This document shows positions 34,009-44,912 of a stretch of 64,000 nucleotides of DNA, piece after piece. This stretch comes from Woronichinia naegeliana WA131. GTDB lineage: Bacteria; Cyanobacteriota; Cyanobacteriia; Cyanobacteriales; Microcystaceae. The translations under genes and the position numbers were made by a program. Location: assembly GCA_025370055.1 (NCBI GenBank), contig CP073041.1, positions 2,604,001 through 2,668,000 on the forward strand, given 5' to 3'. Numbering within the stretch: the stretch's first letter is position 1; every line of letters starts with the position of its first letter. Under the pieces are notes generated by a model that did not search any database, was not told where the DNA came from, and saw only the letters and a list, made by a program, of their open reading frames with translations.

Positions 34009-34821
34009 TTACCCAAACCAACCTTTCCGTTTACTTTTTCCTCGTTTGCTCAGTAAATTGCTTGGTTCCATAAAAGTAACCGCTTCATCTAATGGTAGAG
34101 TACGGACACAATTGGTACTAGCATGAACTTGATAGACCCAACGGTTGGTGATATCTAAAGCGGTTAACCAACCACTCTGGGGATGGTAGGCCCCTGTATC
34201 AATGTCTAGCCAACCAGCACCACAGGCCAATTGGCCTGGCTCTACCCCTGGAAAGGTAAAGGTAATAGTGTGACCCGTAATAATTAATTTATCAACAAAA
34301 TAGGGCACAGGATGACAATGGAAGCGATCGCGAATCCAACAAAACTGTTCGGCACTTTGCTGATCTAAGGGTAATCGAGGATCGAGACCAGCATGAACTA
34401 ACCAAATATCGCCTAAGTCCAAATAAAGGGGTAACTGTTTCATCCAATCAACGTGTTCCTGGGGAATTTGATGTTGATAGCTAACAAGGGTTGGATGGCC
34501 GCCACTATATAACCAGGATTGCAATAGTTGGGGTGAGATCTCCCCTTCTCCTCCTCCGATCGCATCCAGTAACATTTGCTCATGGTTGCCCAGCAGACAA
34601 TGATATTTATTCTTGATTACGAAATCAACCACCTCGGCACTATTGGGACCCCGATCAATTAAATCCCCAATAAAATACACAGCATCCCCTTGCCCAGGAG
34701 AGAAAGCCTCACAGAGTCGTAAAAGCGTATCGTAGTGGCCGTGAACATCGCCGATGATAATGCGGCGTGGCGAAAGGAGTGGAACCGGCTGGTTGAGAGA
34801 AAAAGAAGGAGAAAAAGTCAA
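34009..34821 (-). CDS. PPP-family metallophosphatase
   Basis: 270 residues. The PPP signature is complete: GDVHG (D25, H27), GDLIDRG (D53, R57), GNHE (N79, H80), 'IWLVHAGLDPRLPLDQQ' and 'IITGHT', giving two metal-binding sites. It resembles bacterial PrpA/Ser-Thr phosphatases and ApaH-type enzymes; a protein phosphatase role is likely but not certain. The C-terminal 40 residues are specific ('NCVRTLPLDEAVTFM'). Convergent with cpcT, whose stop is 27 bp away. Confidence 0.85.
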   Translation of the reverse strand: MTFSPSFSLNQPVPLLSPRRIIIGDVHGHYDTLLRLCEAFSPGQGDAVYFIGDLIDRGPNSAEVVDFVIKNKYHCLLGNHEQMLLDAIGGGEGEISPQLLQSWLYSGGHPTLVSYQHQIPQEHVDWMKQLPLYLDLGDIWLVHAGLDPRLPLDQQSAEQFCWIRDRFHCHPVPYFVDKLIITGHTITFTFPGVEPGQLACGAGWLDIDTGAYHPQSGWLTALDITNRWVYQVHASTNCVRTLPLDEAVTFMEPSNLLSKRGKSKRKGWFG

Positions 34822-35058
34822 TGGATACCTCGATCACGAAAATAGCGAAGATATTATATTAAAGAACTTGTTAATCCCGTTGAATTTTACCCCATATTAC
34901 GCGAACTAAAACCTGAAACCCTTGCTACAGCACAAATTTAGAATTGCTGCCCAAATTTATGATTTGCTGTTTTTCTGTCGCTATTGTGCTGGTGTGCCAA
35001 CTGTACCCATAGCTTGTTTCAGAAAAATTGAGGGGGAGTCAACGGCTTGTTAAGGCAT

Positions 35059-36294
35059 TTAGACCTTGAATTTGCCAGTAATCCGTTGCATGGCTTCTTC
35101 CACATTAGCCCGACTATTAAAGGCCGAAATACGGAAATAGCCCTCTCCCGCAGCCCCAAATCCCGATCCGGGTGTTCCGACCACGTTGACTGTCTCCAGT
35201 AATTGATCGAAGAATTGCCAACTGGATAGTCCCTGGGGCGTTTTTACCCAAACATAGGGGGCGTTAATACCACCATAAACTGCTAGACCCGCCGAGGTAA
35301 GCTGTTCTCGAATAATTTGAGCATTTTCCAAATAAAAACTCACTAAAGCCTGAACTTCGGCTTGACCCTGGGGTGAATAAACGGCCTCGGCTCCCCGTTG
35401 CACAATATAGGAAACGCCATTAAATTTGGTCGATTGACGACGATTCCAGAGTTTCCAGAGTTCTACCGTAGAACCATCCGCCGCTTTAGCGGTTAAAGTT
35501 TTGGGGACAACGGTTAAGGCACAACGGGTTCCCGTAAAACCAGCATTTTTAGAAAAAGAGCGAAATTCGATCGCACAGTCTTTAGCCCCTTCAATTTCAT
35601 AGATAGAGTGGGGCAGGCTGGGATCGGTAATAAAGGCTTCATAGGCCGCATCAAAAAAGATAATTGAGCCATTCGCTTTGGCATAGTTGACCCAATCCTG
35701 TAGATGAGCCTTGGTTGCCGTTGCCCCAGTGGGATTATTGGGAAAACAAAGATAGATCAGATCAACTTTTTGAGTAGGAAGGGTGGCAGTGAAGTTATTT
35801 TCGGCGGTGACAGGCAAATAGATTAGACCTTCATACTCGCCCTGTTCATTGGCTTCACCCGTATGGCCGGCCATAACATTGGTATCGACATAGACCGGAT
35901 AGACCGGATCCGTAACCGCAATGATATTGTCTTTGCCAAAAATGTCGAGAATATTGCCGGTGTCACACTTGGAGCCATCGGAGATAAAAATTTCTGAGGC
36001 ATCCAGATCACAACCTCTAGCCTGAAAATCTTGCTGGGCGATTTTTTCCCTTAGCCAACCATAGCCCTGTTCTGGCCCGTATCCTTTAAACTTGTCGCGA
36101 TCGCCCATCTCCTGAACGGCTTGAATCATGGCATCACGACAGGCTTGGGGTAACGGTTCGGTGACATCGCCAATGCCAAGACGAATAATTTGAGCATCCG
36201 GGTGCGCTTCGGCAAAGGTATTAACCCGACGAGCAATTTCTGGAAAAAGATAGCCCGCTTTGAGCTTGAGGTAATGATCGTTGATTTTTACCAT
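35059..36294 (-). CDS. dapL: LL-diaminopimelate aminotransferase
   Basis: 411 residues, normal for DapL. Recognised by '[20 protein letters not shown]', '[14 protein letters not shown]', '[16 protein letters not shown]', '[15 protein letters not shown]', '[14 protein letters not shown]', '[10 protein letters not shown]', and the PLP-lysine region '[19 protein letters not shown]' (Lys near residue 249). It converts tetrahydrodipicolinate directly to LL-diaminopimelate, the route to lysine and peptidoglycan used by plants and cyanobacteria. Monocistronic on the minus strand between the phosphatase and the helicase gene. Confidence 0.95.
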   Translation of the reverse strand: MVKINDHYLKLKAGYLFPEIARRVNTFAEAHPDAQIIRLGIGDVTEPLPQACRDAMIQAVQEMGDRDKFKGYGPEQGYGWLREKIAQQDFQARGCDLDASEIFISDGSKCDTGNILDIFGKDNIIAVTDPVYPVYVDTNVMAGHTGEANEQGEYEGLIYLPVTAENNFTATLPTQKVDLIYLCFPNNPTGATATKAHLQDWVNYAKANGSIIFFDAAYEAFITDPSLPHSIYEIEGAKDCAIEFRSFSKNAGFTGTRCALTVVPKTLTAKAADGSTVELWKLWNRRQSTKFNGVSYIVQRGAEAVYSPQGQAEVQALVSFYLENAQIIREQLTSAGLAVYGGINAPYVWVKTPQGLSSWQFFDQLLETVNVVGTPGSGFGAAGEGYFRISAFNSRANVEEAMQRITGKFKV

Positions 36295-36357
36295 TGTTAA
36301 CTGTGATGACTGATTGCCTGCATTATTATAAACAGGCGATGTTCAATTTTCTTAGGT

Positions 36358-39300
36358 TTAACTCTCATCGATAATGGCATTGCGATCTAGGAGTAATAAG
36401 TTACGGAGTTGATCCGTATCTAATTCCGTCAGCCAATTTTCCCCCGCATCGACGGTTTGCTCGGCTAATTGCTTTTTGCTGGTGATCATTTCGTCAATTC
36501 GTTCTTCTAAGGTTCCTGTACAGACAAATTTATGTACCTGTACATTGCGCTTTTGCCCAATCCGAAAAGCCCGATCCGTTGCTTGATTTTCAACCGCCGG
36601 ATTCCACCAGCGATCACAGTGAAAAACATGGTTGGCTCTGGTTAAATTGAGTCCGGTTCCCCCCGCTTTTAAGGAAAGAATAAAAATGGACGGTGCATCG
36701 GGATCATTTTGAAACCGATCAATCATCGCTTGCCGACTCAGACGGGGAGTAGCTCCATATAAAAAGAGAACTTCTTGCTTAAATTTTGCCTTGAGATAGG
36801 GTTGTAAAAGTTTGCCCCATTCTGCAAATTGCGTAAAAATCAAAGCGCGATCGCCTTCGGTAATCACCTCTTCTAACATTTCTTCTAAACGGAGCAATTT
36901 ACCGGAAACCTGAGCCGAGGTTAAAGTAGATTCTTTGAGAAATTGGGCAGGATGATTACAAATTTGCTTAAGTTTGACTAATAAACTTAAAATTAACCCC
37001 CGTCGCTGAATTCCCGTTGATTCCTCAATATCCTGTAAGGATTTTTCCACAAGCTGCTGATATAAATTTGCCTGCTCGGAAGAGAGACCACAAAAAACGG
37101 TCATTTCCTGTTTTTCGGGTAGATCTTGAATGATGGTTCTATCCGTCTTTAAACGACGCAGGATAAAGGGGCGCACCAATGATCGTAAAATTTGCAACGA
37201 TTGGCGATCGCCAAATTTCTCAATGGGAGTGGCAAAACGGCGTTGGAAAAAAGCTTGAGTTCCCAGAAAATCAGGATTGAGAAAATCCAGAATCGCCCAG
37301 AGTTCTGCCAAACGGTTTTCCACGGGTGTTCCCGTTAAAGCAATGCGAAAGCCAGCTTGAAGTTTGCGGACTGCTTGGGATTGTTTGGACTGGGGATTTT
37401 TAATATTTTGCGCTTCGTCTAAAACCACCCCTTGCCAGACAATATTACCCAGACTCTTAATATCTCTAAATAACAGGGAATAACTGGTTAAAATAATTTG
37501 CTTCTGCTCAATAGTTTTAGCAAAATCACTGCCTTTACTGCGTTTATCGCCATGATGAATATGGAACGCCAAACTAGGGGCAAACTTTTTGATTTCGTGG
37601 CTCCAATTATTGATCACCGAAGTAGGGCAAACAATTAAAACAGGCTTAGTTAACATGGCCTCTGCCTTTAAATTGAGCAAAAAAGCCAAGAGTTGAGGCG
37701 TTTTTCCCAAACCCATATCATCCGCTAAACAGGAACCCAAACCCCATTTTTCTAAAAAAGCTAACCAACCCACACCTTTGGCTTGATAGGGTCTTAACTC
37801 TCCTTGGAAATTAGGCGGATTATGAATCGCTTTAATGCCCTGGTTATCATTAAGATTGGTAATTAATTCCTGTAAAACTCCTGAAGCTTCAAATTTGACA
37901 ACGGGTAATTTGGCAATGGTTTGACTATCTCCCATACTAATGCGGAGAGCATCCTCCACTGAGAGGTTTAAGGGAGCTTGGGATTGATTTAAAATGGCTT
38001 GAGCGGCCCGCACATCGGCCGGTTGTAAGGTAATCCACTGACCATTCATTTCCACTAACGGCGATCGCTGATCTAATAAAGCTTGAAAATCCTTTTGAGA
38101 AATTTCCTGATCCCCAATCACCAATTTCAGTTGATATTGCAACAGGGATTTAAGGGTAAGCCGTTCACCTTTTTGGGGAGTCAATTGCCCTTGAATTTTT
38201 AAGCCTAAACGTTTCTCGGCCACTCCTCCTGTCAAGCTCGGAGGCACAACCACCCCTAAACCCTGATCTTGCAGTTGCCAAGCCGAAGCTTTGATAAATT
38301 CAAACACCTGGATGGCATCCAGTGGACAACCGATCGGACGGGGCTTTTCCAAACTCTCAGCGATCGGTGCATAAAGACGAGAAGCTAACCCCAAACCTTT
38401 CAATAAAATTTCCTGGGGTTGTTCAAGCACACGCTCATTCCAGACGTAACGTTCCTGATTGGTTTGCCAAATGGTGTCCGCCGCTATATACCAATCGGGA
38501 TCATCTAAAGCTTGCAAACGATAATTTAACTGCCAAAGAGCCTTGCCCCCCTCGCTTGCTGCTGAAGTGGGAGGTTCCAGGACGAGGGAAACCTGTAAAG
38601 ACTGATTACTTAAACTCTGATTACGATAATCACCGATAAAAGCCTGAATAGGAAATTGCCAATTGCGAATGGCCGTTGCTAATTTTTGGACAGCATAGGG
38701 TTCTGATTTAAGAACAAAAGTCTTGTTGGTTAAAGATTGTAGCCAAAGTTGGCCAAGAGAATCCTTGGTAAAAGGCAAATTGGGACTAAAATGTCGGATT
38801 TGAGCCTGCATCAAGTTTTGTAGGTAACTGAGAATCAGGCCAGAGGCGCGATGGGATGGTTCCCAGTCATCTAACAGCGTTCCTTGATAGGCTAAACAAA
38901 CAGGGGGCAAAAGTTGAGTTAATTTAGCCAGACGGGTTTGATCTTGAGTACTATCTAGCAAGGGATACCACTGGCCATAATGACCGAATTCATCCTCTTC
39001 TAGACTCGGTACAAACTTTTGTCTAACCAGTAGATCTAAAGTCCAGCGATAGAGATGGGCAAAAAACTGTAGGTCACTGCCTAATAGGTAGGCTTCTATT
39101 CCCAAAGGTAACGACTGGAAAAACGGTACGGCTTCCTCGGCTTTGAGGGCCAATCCCTGAACTTGCCAAGCCTGCCAACCTAAACCACTCGGTTTTAAAT
39201 CGTCAATTTTCTGGCCAGCTAATAGAGGCAAGGTTAGTTTCTTGCTTGTATAACTGGGTAGTTTTAATATTTCTCGACTAGCGAGACTGGCAAACTCCTG

Positions 39301-39483
39301 GGGAAACCATAGTTGACTAGTCTGAAGACAATCTTTCAGTTCATCTAAATCTAGGTTAAAGGGATGGATGGGAATGGCGATCTCAGGGGATGAAGTTTCT
39401 TTTTCCTCACGCCAAGCTTCTGCCCAGAGAAACCAATAATGGCGATCGCCTTTAACCAACCAACTACCGTGTAATGTTGCCAT
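36358..39483 (-). CDS. SNF2-family helicase
   Basis: 1041 residues. The first ~520 residues are a cyanobacterial SNF2_N-associated region (DUF3670-like 'GERLTLKSLLQYQLKLVIGD', 'QWITLQPADV'). Residues about 565-1000 are the Swi2/Snf2 engine: 'LRPYQAKGVGWLAFLEKWGLG', Walker A 'DDMGLGKTPQ' near 590, DEAQ 'VVLDEAQNIKNP' near 686, 'ALTGTPVENRLAELW', then 'LKAGGTGLNLTRANHVFHCDRWWNPAVENQATDRAFRIGQ' type helicase motifs V and VI (quoted in parts: GGTGLNL, DRWWNP, ATDRAFRIGQ). These proteins move along double-stranded DNA and remodel bound proteins. In bacteria the exact job is not settled. Closely packed with dapL (63 bp). Confidence 0.9.
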   Translation of the reverse strand: MATLHGSWLVKGDRHYWFLWAEAWREEKETSSPEIAIPIHPFNLDLDELKDCLQTSQLWFPQEFASLASREILKLPSYTSKKLTLPLLAGQKIDDLKPSGLGWQAWQVQGLALKAEEAVPFFQSLPLGIEAYLLGSDLQFFAHLYRWTLDLLVRQKFVPSLEEDEFGHYGQWYPLLDSTQDQTRLAKLTQLLPPVCLAYQGTLLDDWEPSHRASGLILSYLQNLMQAQIRHFSPNLPFTKDSLGQLWLQSLTNKTFVLKSEPYAVQKLATAIRNWQFPIQAFIGDYRNQSLSNQSLQVSLVLEPPTSAASEGGKALWQLNYRLQALDDPDWYIAADTIWQTNQERYVWNERVLEQPQEILLKGLGLASRLYAPIAESLEKPRPIGCPLDAIQVFEFIKASAWQLQDQGLGVVVPPSLTGGVAEKRLGLKIQGQLTPQKGERLTLKSLLQYQLKLVIGDQEISQKDFQALLDQRSPLVEMNGQWITLQPADVRAAQAILNQSQAPLNLSVEDALRISMGDSQTIAKLPVVKFEASGVLQELITNLNDNQGIKAIHNPPNFQGELRPYQAKGVGWLAFLEKWGLGSCLADDMGLGKTPQLLAFLLNLKAEAMLTKPVLIVCPTSVINNWSHEIKKFAPSLAFHIHHGDKRSKGSDFAKTIEQKQIILTSYSLLFRDIKSLGNIVWQGVVLDEAQNIKNPQSKQSQAVRKLQAGFRIALTGTPVENRLAELWAILDFLNPDFLGTQAFFQRRFATPIEKFGDRQSLQILRSLVRPFILRRLKTDRTIIQDLPEKQEMTVFCGLSSEQANLYQQLVEKSLQDIEESTGIQRRGLILSLLVKLKQICNHPAQFLKESTLTSAQVSGKLLRLEEMLEEVITEGDRALIFTQFAEWGKLLQPYLKAKFKQEVLFLYGATPRLSRQAMIDRFQNDPDAPSIFILSLKAGGTGLNLTRANHVFHCDRWWNPAVENQATDRAFRIGQKRNVQVHKFVCTGTLEERIDEMITSKKQLAEQTVDAGENWLTELDTDQLRNLLLLDRNAIIDES

Positions 39484-39662
39484 TGTGTTTTAATCGCCCA
39501 AAATGATCCCCCTTTGTAATCTGATTGCGACCCAAGGGTGGTGACTCGCTAGGAGTTTTCAGCGTTTTCTATTGTAGGCGAGGAATTATCAGTTCAATCA
39601 AAAATATTTATTTCGTTTTTAACCTGTTGATGGGAATAACAGCGATCGCCGCCTCCAATGGA

Positions 39663-40370
39663 TCACAGACGATAAAGAATACTTTCTCCATGACTATCAG
39701 TACCACAGGTTTGGAATAAGCCATAGAGATCACTAAAATCCTTAATCTCCGATTCCTGGGGCAGACTACTTTGCCAAGGCTTCGGATTACCGTAGGCATA
39801 AAACGTTTCTAACCCATCAATCCCCAATTGCACTGCTAGGGGAATCAGACGACTGGCGGGTTGGCGGTAACGAGCCGGATGAGCAAGCACCACTAATCCT
39901 CCCGCTTCATGAAGCAATTGGATCACTAAAGCCGCCGATTCATGACCATTGGTGGGTCGATTTCCCTGAAGATAGGGAATTAGGGCCGGATGAGTTGGAT
40001 TAAAGCCATAGCCGAGAATATGAACTTCCGTGTTGGCTAAATCAGCCGTAATTTCGATGCCTGTCCAGAGCCTTGGTATGGCAGTCTGGTGATGACGGGA
40101 TTGAAAATCTGCTAACCACTGTTGAGCAAGGTAATAACCACCCACAGAATGGTGATCCGTAATAGCCAAACCCTTCAAACCTAAAGTAACTGCCTGCTCA
40201 ATCAGAGCTTCAGGGGTCAGCTTACCATCGGAATAAATGGTATGGAGATGAAAATTGTAGTCATAAGGGCAACTAGTGGAGGTAAGAGTTGACCAGACTT
40301 CCCGCAGCTCAAGCGTTGTTTGCTCTATTGGCTGAGTAAGTAGAGAAGCAACCATTGTCGTGAATCCCAT
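39663..40370 (-). CDS. PHP-domain phosphoesterase
   Basis: 235 residues. The PHP metal motifs are present: 'YNFHLHTIYSDGKLTPE' (HxH and D), 'GLAITDHHSVGG' (DHH), 'GIEITADL', 'GGLVVLAHPARYR' (H) and 'TCGTDSHG' (D-x-H). Similar proteins include nucleoside 3',5'-bisphosphate phosphatases (RNase AM/YciV). ATG at 40370 or at 40355 (MVASLL) are possible starts. Ends at 39663 close to the upstream region of the helicase gene. Substrate cannot be told from sequence. Confidence 0.8.
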   Translation of the reverse strand: MGFTTMVASLLTQPIEQTTLELREVWSTLTSTSCPYDYNFHLHTIYSDGKLTPEALIEQAVTLGLKGLAITDHHSVGGYYLAQQWLADFQSRHHQTAIPRLWTGIEITADLANTEVHILGYGFNPTHPALIPYLQGNRPTNGHESAALVIQLLHEAGGLVVLAHPARYRQPASRLIPLAVQLGIDGLETFYAYGNPKPWQSSLPQESEIKDFSDLYGLFQTCGTDSHGESILYRL

Positions 40371-40487
40371 CCCAACCGATTAATTTACGGACTATTAAGA
40401 TCTACCATAACAAAACTTTACAAAAAATGTTGAATCAATTGTTTTCCGTTTACGGTAGAAGGAGTCTCTAGTTGTACTGTTTTTGAA

Positions 40488-40747
40488 CTTTGCCTAGAAA
40501 CTTGCCTTATTCCCTTACTTGAGAAAGGACAGCGCATCGTTATCGATATCGATAATGCGACCTTTCATTATGGGGGTCGTATTGCTGCACTGATTGTAGC
40601 ATTATTTACTTGCTCCCTTATTCTCCTGACCTTAATCGCATTGAGGAGTGTTGGGCTTGGCTCAAAAGTCTCATTTGCAAACGCTTACGTGACTCTGGTA
40701 ATTTGCGGGATGCTATGGAGTTTGTTCTTCGCTCTGCTGCGTCCTAA
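40488..40747 (+). pseudogene. IS630-family transposase, C-terminal relic
   Basis: The plus strand reads IPLLEKGQRIVIDIDNATFH YGG..., then after a frame change LLPYSPDLNRIEECWAWLKS then LICKRLRDSGNLRDAMEFVL and a stop at 40745-40747. 'DNATFH' carries the second D and 'PYSPDLNRIEECWAWLK' the E of the IS630/Tc1-mariner DDE site. The N-terminal part is missing and at least one frameshift separates the motifs. No terminal repeats identified. Confidence 0.7.
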
Positions 40748-40792
40748 CCTTTCTGGCTATGGCTATAGCTGTCGTTATTTCCAATTAAGTCT

Positions 40793-41875
40793 TTATTTTT
40801 CAGTAGCAATAATATGTAAATCAATTTGTTTTTGCCAAATTAAACGAATAACTTTTTGGGTAAATGATCCTTTAAGCCATCTCTTCCAACGAGATTGACG
40901 ACTTTCTCCAATCACAATTTGCGTAATTTTATGTTCTTCAGCTATCTCGGCAATGACTTCAGGAACCCTGGGACTCATCACTCGAATAAAATGACCACTA
41001 AATTCTCGACAAAGTTGCTCACAGGTTTCTAAATGGAGCGTTTCCATTTTATTTAAAAAACGATCTGGATCTTCTACGAATAGAACAAATAAAGGGGCAT
41101 TCATGTAATTTGCCAATCTTGCACCTCGACGCAAGAGTCGCAGAGAATTGGGATAGGTTGAAATACAGACTAAAACTCGCTCTTGAATAGGACAGGTTTG
41201 GCCGATAAAGGAGGACTCTTCCCCTTCTTCTTCTACGGTGTTAGCCACTTCTCTTAACGCCAGTTCTCTGAGGGCAATTAGATTGCGGCGTTGAAAGAAA
41301 TTTTCTAGGGATTGTTGAATTTTTTCGGGTGCATAAATTTTACCATCTCGTAATCTTTCTTCAAGGGTTTCAGCCGTAACATCAACGAGAATCACTTCAT
41401 CCGCTTCTTCGAGAAGGCGATCGGGAATACGTTCTCGAACCACAACCCCTGTAATCCTCGCCACTAAATCATTTAAACTTTCTAAATGTTGAATATTAAC
41501 AGTGGAATAGACATCAATACCTTGCTGGAGAATCGCTTCTACATCTTGATAACGTTTTTGTCGCAAAGAGCCAGGCACATTCGTATGAGCCAACTCATCA
41601 ACCAACACCAGTTTTGGAAAACGATTAATAATAGCTTCCGTATCCATTTCCCAGAGTTGTGATTCTTTCTGAGAAATCATTTGTCGAGGAATGAGTTCTA
41701 ATCCCTTTGACTGATTGATTGTGTCTTGACGATTATGGGTTTCTAATAGCCCAATGACCACATCAATTCCTTGTCTTTTTAACCGTTTTCCCTCCTCCAA
41801 CATTTTGTAGGTTTTGCCAACACCAGGAGCCATGCCAATGAAGATTTTATGTCGGCCTCGTCGTTCTGCTATCAT
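40793..41875 (-). CDS. kdpD: KdpD-like protein without kinase domain
   Basis: 360 residues: N-terminal KdpD domain with Walker A 'GMAPGVGKTYKML' (14-26), 'VLVDELAHTNVPGSLRQKRYQDVEAIL', 'STVNIQHLESLNDLV', and a universal-stress-protein-like domain from about residue 225 ('RVLVCISTYPNSLRLLRRGARLA', 'IVIGESRQSRWKRW'). The membrane and histidine kinase parts of E. coli KdpD are absent. This short form is known from Anabaena and other cyanobacteria. It is last in the kdpA-B-F-C-D order, 22 bp after kdpC. A separate histidine kinase and response regulator lie upstream of kdpA on the other strand. Confidence 0.9.
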   Translation of the reverse strand: MIAERRGRHKIFIGMAPGVGKTYKMLEEGKRLKRQGIDVVIGLLETHNRQDTINQSKGLELIPRQMISQKESQLWEMDTEAIINRFPKLVLVDELAHTNVPGSLRQKRYQDVEAILQQGIDVYSTVNIQHLESLNDLVARITGVVVRERIPDRLLEEADEVILVDVTAETLEERLRDGKIYAPEKIQQSLENFFQRRNLIALRELALREVANTVEEEGEESSFIGQTCPIQERVLVCISTYPNSLRLLRRGARLANYMNAPLFVLFVEDPDRFLNKMETLHLETCEQLCREFSGHFIRVMSPRVPEVIAEIAEEHKITQIVIGESRQSRWKRWLKGSFTQKVIRLIWQKQIDLHIIATEK

Positions 41876-41897
41876 GATGATTAAGGTTTAGAAGCTT

Positions 41898-42479
41898 TTA
41901 ATTGATTTGATCAAGTGCTAAATTGAGTTTTACAACATTAACGCCTGGCTCTCCAAAAATTCCTAAAAAACGATCTTCTATGGCTTGATTAATCAATAAT
42001 TCGACCTGATTAGTGTCTAATTGACGAACTTTAGCGATCCGATTAATTTGATTTTTGGCAGCTTGCACCGTGATATGGGGATCTAAACCAGAGCCAGAGC
42101 TATAAACTAAATCGGCAGTGGGTTCAATGTTCGCTTGTTTCAAGGTTTGAATACGACTTTGAATCAGCTTGGTTAAATCTGCGTTACTGGGTGCTAAATT
42201 ACTGGCTCCTGAAATACCTGTAATTCCAGCCGCTTTGCCGGTACTGTAATCTACTACGCTGGGACGACTCCAAAAGTAGCGATCGCTGTTAAAGGGTTGA
42301 CCGATTAAGGCCGAGGCGATCGCTTTTCCTTCCGTGTTTTTAAGAATGCTGCCGTTCGCTTGAAAGGGAAAAATGAGTTGACCTGTAATCCAGATGAGCA
42401 ATGGATAAAAAACGGCTGTAATGACCCATAATAAAATGGTAGCTCGAATAGCTTTGGAAACTTCTCGTACTTGACTCAT
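41898..42479 (-). CDS. kdpC: Potassium-transporting ATPase subunit KdpC
   Basis: 193 residues from ATG 42479 (MSQVREVSKAIRATILLWVI); a longer frame exists but this start is immediately downstream of the kdpF stop. One N-terminal membrane helix ('TILLWVITAVFYPLLIWITGQLIFP'), then 'QANGSIL', 'SALIGQPFNSDRYFWSRPSV', 'GASNLAPSN', 'PTADLVYSSGSGLDPHITVQAAKNQINRIAKVR', all typical of KdpC, the small subunit that increases ATP affinity of KdpB. Part of the kdp operon. Confidence 0.95.
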   Translation of the reverse strand: MSQVREVSKAIRATILLWVITAVFYPLLIWITGQLIFPFQANGSILKNTEGKAIASALIGQPFNSDRYFWSRPSVVDYSTGKAAGITGISGASNLAPSNADLTKLIQSRIQTLKQANIEPTADLVYSSGSGLDPHITVQAAKNQINRIAKVRQLDTNQVELLINQAIEDRFLGIFGEPGVNVVKLNLALDQIN

Positions 42480-42480
42480 C

Positions 42481-42804
42481 TTAAAATTTCTCCGGCTGAA
42501 AAATAACCACGAAAAGGTAAACAAATAAACTCAGGGTTACTAAGCCCAATAATCCCAAGGCATAGGATTGACCGCGTGATAATATTCCCCCAGTTGAAGC
42601 TTGAACTAAGGGAGAAATGATTAAGTTAATTCCCAGAATCCCTAAAAAATAGAGAGGAATCTTTTTAAAAAGTAACTTAGTGGTTGGTTGAGAAAAAGTC
42701 GTTTTCATCGTTGTCAAAATTAATAATGCTAGAGGTGCAAGGCTTGCGATCAAGAAAGTTAAACGAAGAGATTTACTCCAAAAAAACAAGAGATTTGCTC
42801 TCAA
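42481..42804 (-). CDS. kdpF: KdpF-like small membrane protein
   Basis: 107 residues with three probable membrane helices. The last about 30 residues ('LGLVTLSLFVYLFVVIFQPEKF') resemble KdpF ('...YL...LF.PEKF'), the stabilising peptide of the Kdp complex. The N-terminal 75 residues are an extra membrane part not found in E. coli KdpF; cyanobacterial versions with such extensions are known. It sits between kdpB (3 bp after its stop) and kdpC (1 bp before its start). Confidence 0.75.
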   Translation of the reverse strand: MRANLLFFWSKSLRLTFLIASLAPLALLILTTMKTTFSQPTTKLLFKKIPLYFLGILGINLIISPLVQASTGGILSRGQSYALGLLGLVTLSLFVYLFVVIFQPEKF

Positions 42805-42807
42805 AAG

Positions 42808-44871
42808 CTAAACTAAACCCACAGACGTTACTAACAGATCAATAATCTTAATCGCAACAAAGGGGGCAATGACACCACCTAAACCATAGATTAAAATATT
42901 GCGTTGTAATAGTTGATCAGCCGTTAAAGGTCTGAACTTAATCCCTTTTAGTGCTAAAGGAATTAGAGCCGGAATAATTAAAGCATTGTAGATGAGAGCA
43001 GAGAGAATTGCCGATTGAGAACTGGCTAATCCCATAATATTCAAACTGCCAATGCCTACGCTTGAGAACATCGCGGGAATAATGGCAAAATATTTAGCAA
43101 TATCATTGGCGATTGAAAAAGTGGTTAACGCGCCACGAGTAATCAATAGTTGTTTACCAATCGTGACAATATCGATTAATTTTGTGGGATCAGAATCTAA
43201 GTCCACCATATTGGCTGCTTCCTTGGCCGCTTGAGTTCCTGAATTCATGGCAACGCCTACATTGGCTTGAGCAAGCGCCGGTGCATCATTAGTTCCATCC
43301 CCCGTCATTGCCACTAATTTACCTTTTGCCTGTTCAGCCCGAATTACTTCAATTTTATCCTCTGGAGTCGCCTCAGCAATAAAGTCATCAACGCCTGCTT
43401 CTTGAGCAATCACAGAAGCCGTAATTTGATTATCTCCTGTGAGCATAATTGTCCGAATGCCCATGCGTCGTAATTGATTAAAACGTTCCTTAATATTGGG
43501 TTTAATAATATCTTTGAGATAAATTACGCCATAAATTTCTGCTCCTTGACAAACGGCTAAGGGAGTTCCACCTAATCGAGAAACTCGCTCATAGGCAACA
43601 TCTAAATCTGTGGCGATTTGGCCACCTCTAGAACGGACAAAACCTTTAATGGCATCAACGGCTCCCTTGCGAATCTCTAGACCATTGGCTAAGTCTGTCC
43701 CACTCATCCGCGTTCGTGCTGAAAACTCAATGCCAGTAGCCGTTTGAGGATCAAAATCTAGATTTGAACCCCATTTTTCCGCCAGACTAATAATAGAACG
43801 CCCCTCTGGTGTTTCGTCAAAAATACTAGACATTAAAGCTACTTTGGCAACCTGTTCGACACTATAATCATTAATGGGAATAAACTCTTCTGCTAGGCGA
43901 TTTCCTAAGGTAATGGTTCCCGTTTTATCTAAGACTAAAGTGTTAACATCACCACAGGCTTCTACTGCTCTTCCTGATGTCGCAATAACGTTAAATTGGG
44001 CAACTCGATCCATACCGGCAATCCCGATCGCACTTAATAATCCCCCAATAGTTGTCGGAATAAGCGCGACGAGGAGGGCAATTAACACCGCAATGCTAAC
44101 GGGACTTTTCACATAGTTGGCGATCGCCGGCAAAGTGGCAATCACAATTAAAAAGACTTCACTTAAAACGGCTAATAAAACCGTTAAAGCAATTTCATTG
44201 GGGGTTTTACTCCGTTCTGCTCCTTCAACTAAAGCAATCATGCGATCAATAAAACCTTTGCCTGGATCAGCCGTAACACGAATCAATAATTCATCAGAAA
44301 GAATCCGTGTTCCTCCCGTTACCGAACTGGCAATATCGGTTCCAGGTTGTTTTAAAACAGGGGCAGATTCTCCGGTAATAGCCGATTCATCGACGGAGGC
44401 CATCCCACCGATCACTTCCCCATCGGCTGGAATCATATCCCCTGCAATCACTTTAATTTGATCGCCTCTTTTTAAGTTAGTGGAGTTAATTTCTTCAGTG
44501 GAAGCATCGGGTAAAATCTTACGGGCGATCGTGTCGGTTTTGGTGGCTCTGAGAGCATCTGCCTGGGCTTTTCCACGACCTTCGGCGACCGCTTCAGCAA
44601 AGTTGGCAAAGAGAACGGTAAAAAACAAAATCAGGGTAATCGTTCCATTAAATAATCGTTGATTAGGAGTGGGGACATCCCCAAAAAGTTCTGGGTTAAT
44701 AGTTACTAATAGGGTAATAATAGTGCCAATCCAGACGAGAAACATGACGGGATTTTTAATGGCAATACGAGGATCAAGTTTAACAAAAGATTGTTTAATG
44801 GCGCGGAGATATAGACCTTTTGTTTTGGCTTTGGGAGTATGTTTTCGTTGCGATCGCAGTAGTTTTTTCAT
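42808..44871 (-). CDS. kdpB: Potassium-transporting P-type ATPase subunit KdpB
   Basis: 687 residues, normal for KdpB. P-type ATPase landmarks: '[18 protein letters not shown]' (actuator TGES), phosphorylation motif '[15 protein letters not shown]' (Asp near 315), '[31 protein letters not shown]', '[43 protein letters not shown]' (parts quoted: [19 protein letters not shown]). Drives high-affinity K+ uptake with KdpA and KdpC, induced in other cyanobacteria by K+ limitation or desiccation. Preceded by a 76-bp gap containing a strong hairpin (44913-44931). Confidence 0.95.
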   Translation of the reverse strand: MKKLLRSQRKHTPKAKTKGLYLRAIKQSFVKLDPRIAIKNPVMFLVWIGTIITLLVTINPELFGDVPTPNQRLFNGTITLILFFTVLFANFAEAVAEGRGKAQADALRATKTDTIARKILPDASTEEINSTNLKRGDQIKVIAGDMIPADGEVIGGMASVDESAITGESAPVLKQPGTDIASSVTGGTRILSDELLIRVTADPGKGFIDRMIALVEGAERSKTPNEIALTVLLAVLSEVFLIVIATLPAIANYVKSPVSIAVLIALLVALIPTTIGGLLSAIGIAGMDRVAQFNVIATSGRAVEACGDVNTLVLDKTGTITLGNRLAEEFIPINDYSVEQVAKVALMSSIFDETPEGRSIISLAEKWGSNLDFDPQTATGIEFSARTRMSGTDLANGLEIRKGAVDAIKGFVRSRGGQIATDLDVAYERVSRLGGTPLAVCQGAEIYGVIYLKDIIKPNIKERFNQLRRMGIRTIMLTGDNQITASVIAQEAGVDDFIAEATPEDKIEVIRAEQAKGKLVAMTGDGTNDAPALAQANVGVAMNSGTQAAKEAANMVDLDSDPTKLIDIVTIGKQLLITRGALTTFSIANDIAKYFAIIPAMFSSVGIGSLNIMGLASSQSAILSALIYNALIIPALIPLALKGIKFRPLTADQLLQRNILIYGLGGVIAPFVAIKIIDLLVTSVGLV

Positions 44872-44912
44872 GGTTAGTCAAAATTATATTCAGTAATGTC
44901 ATTTAATTTATT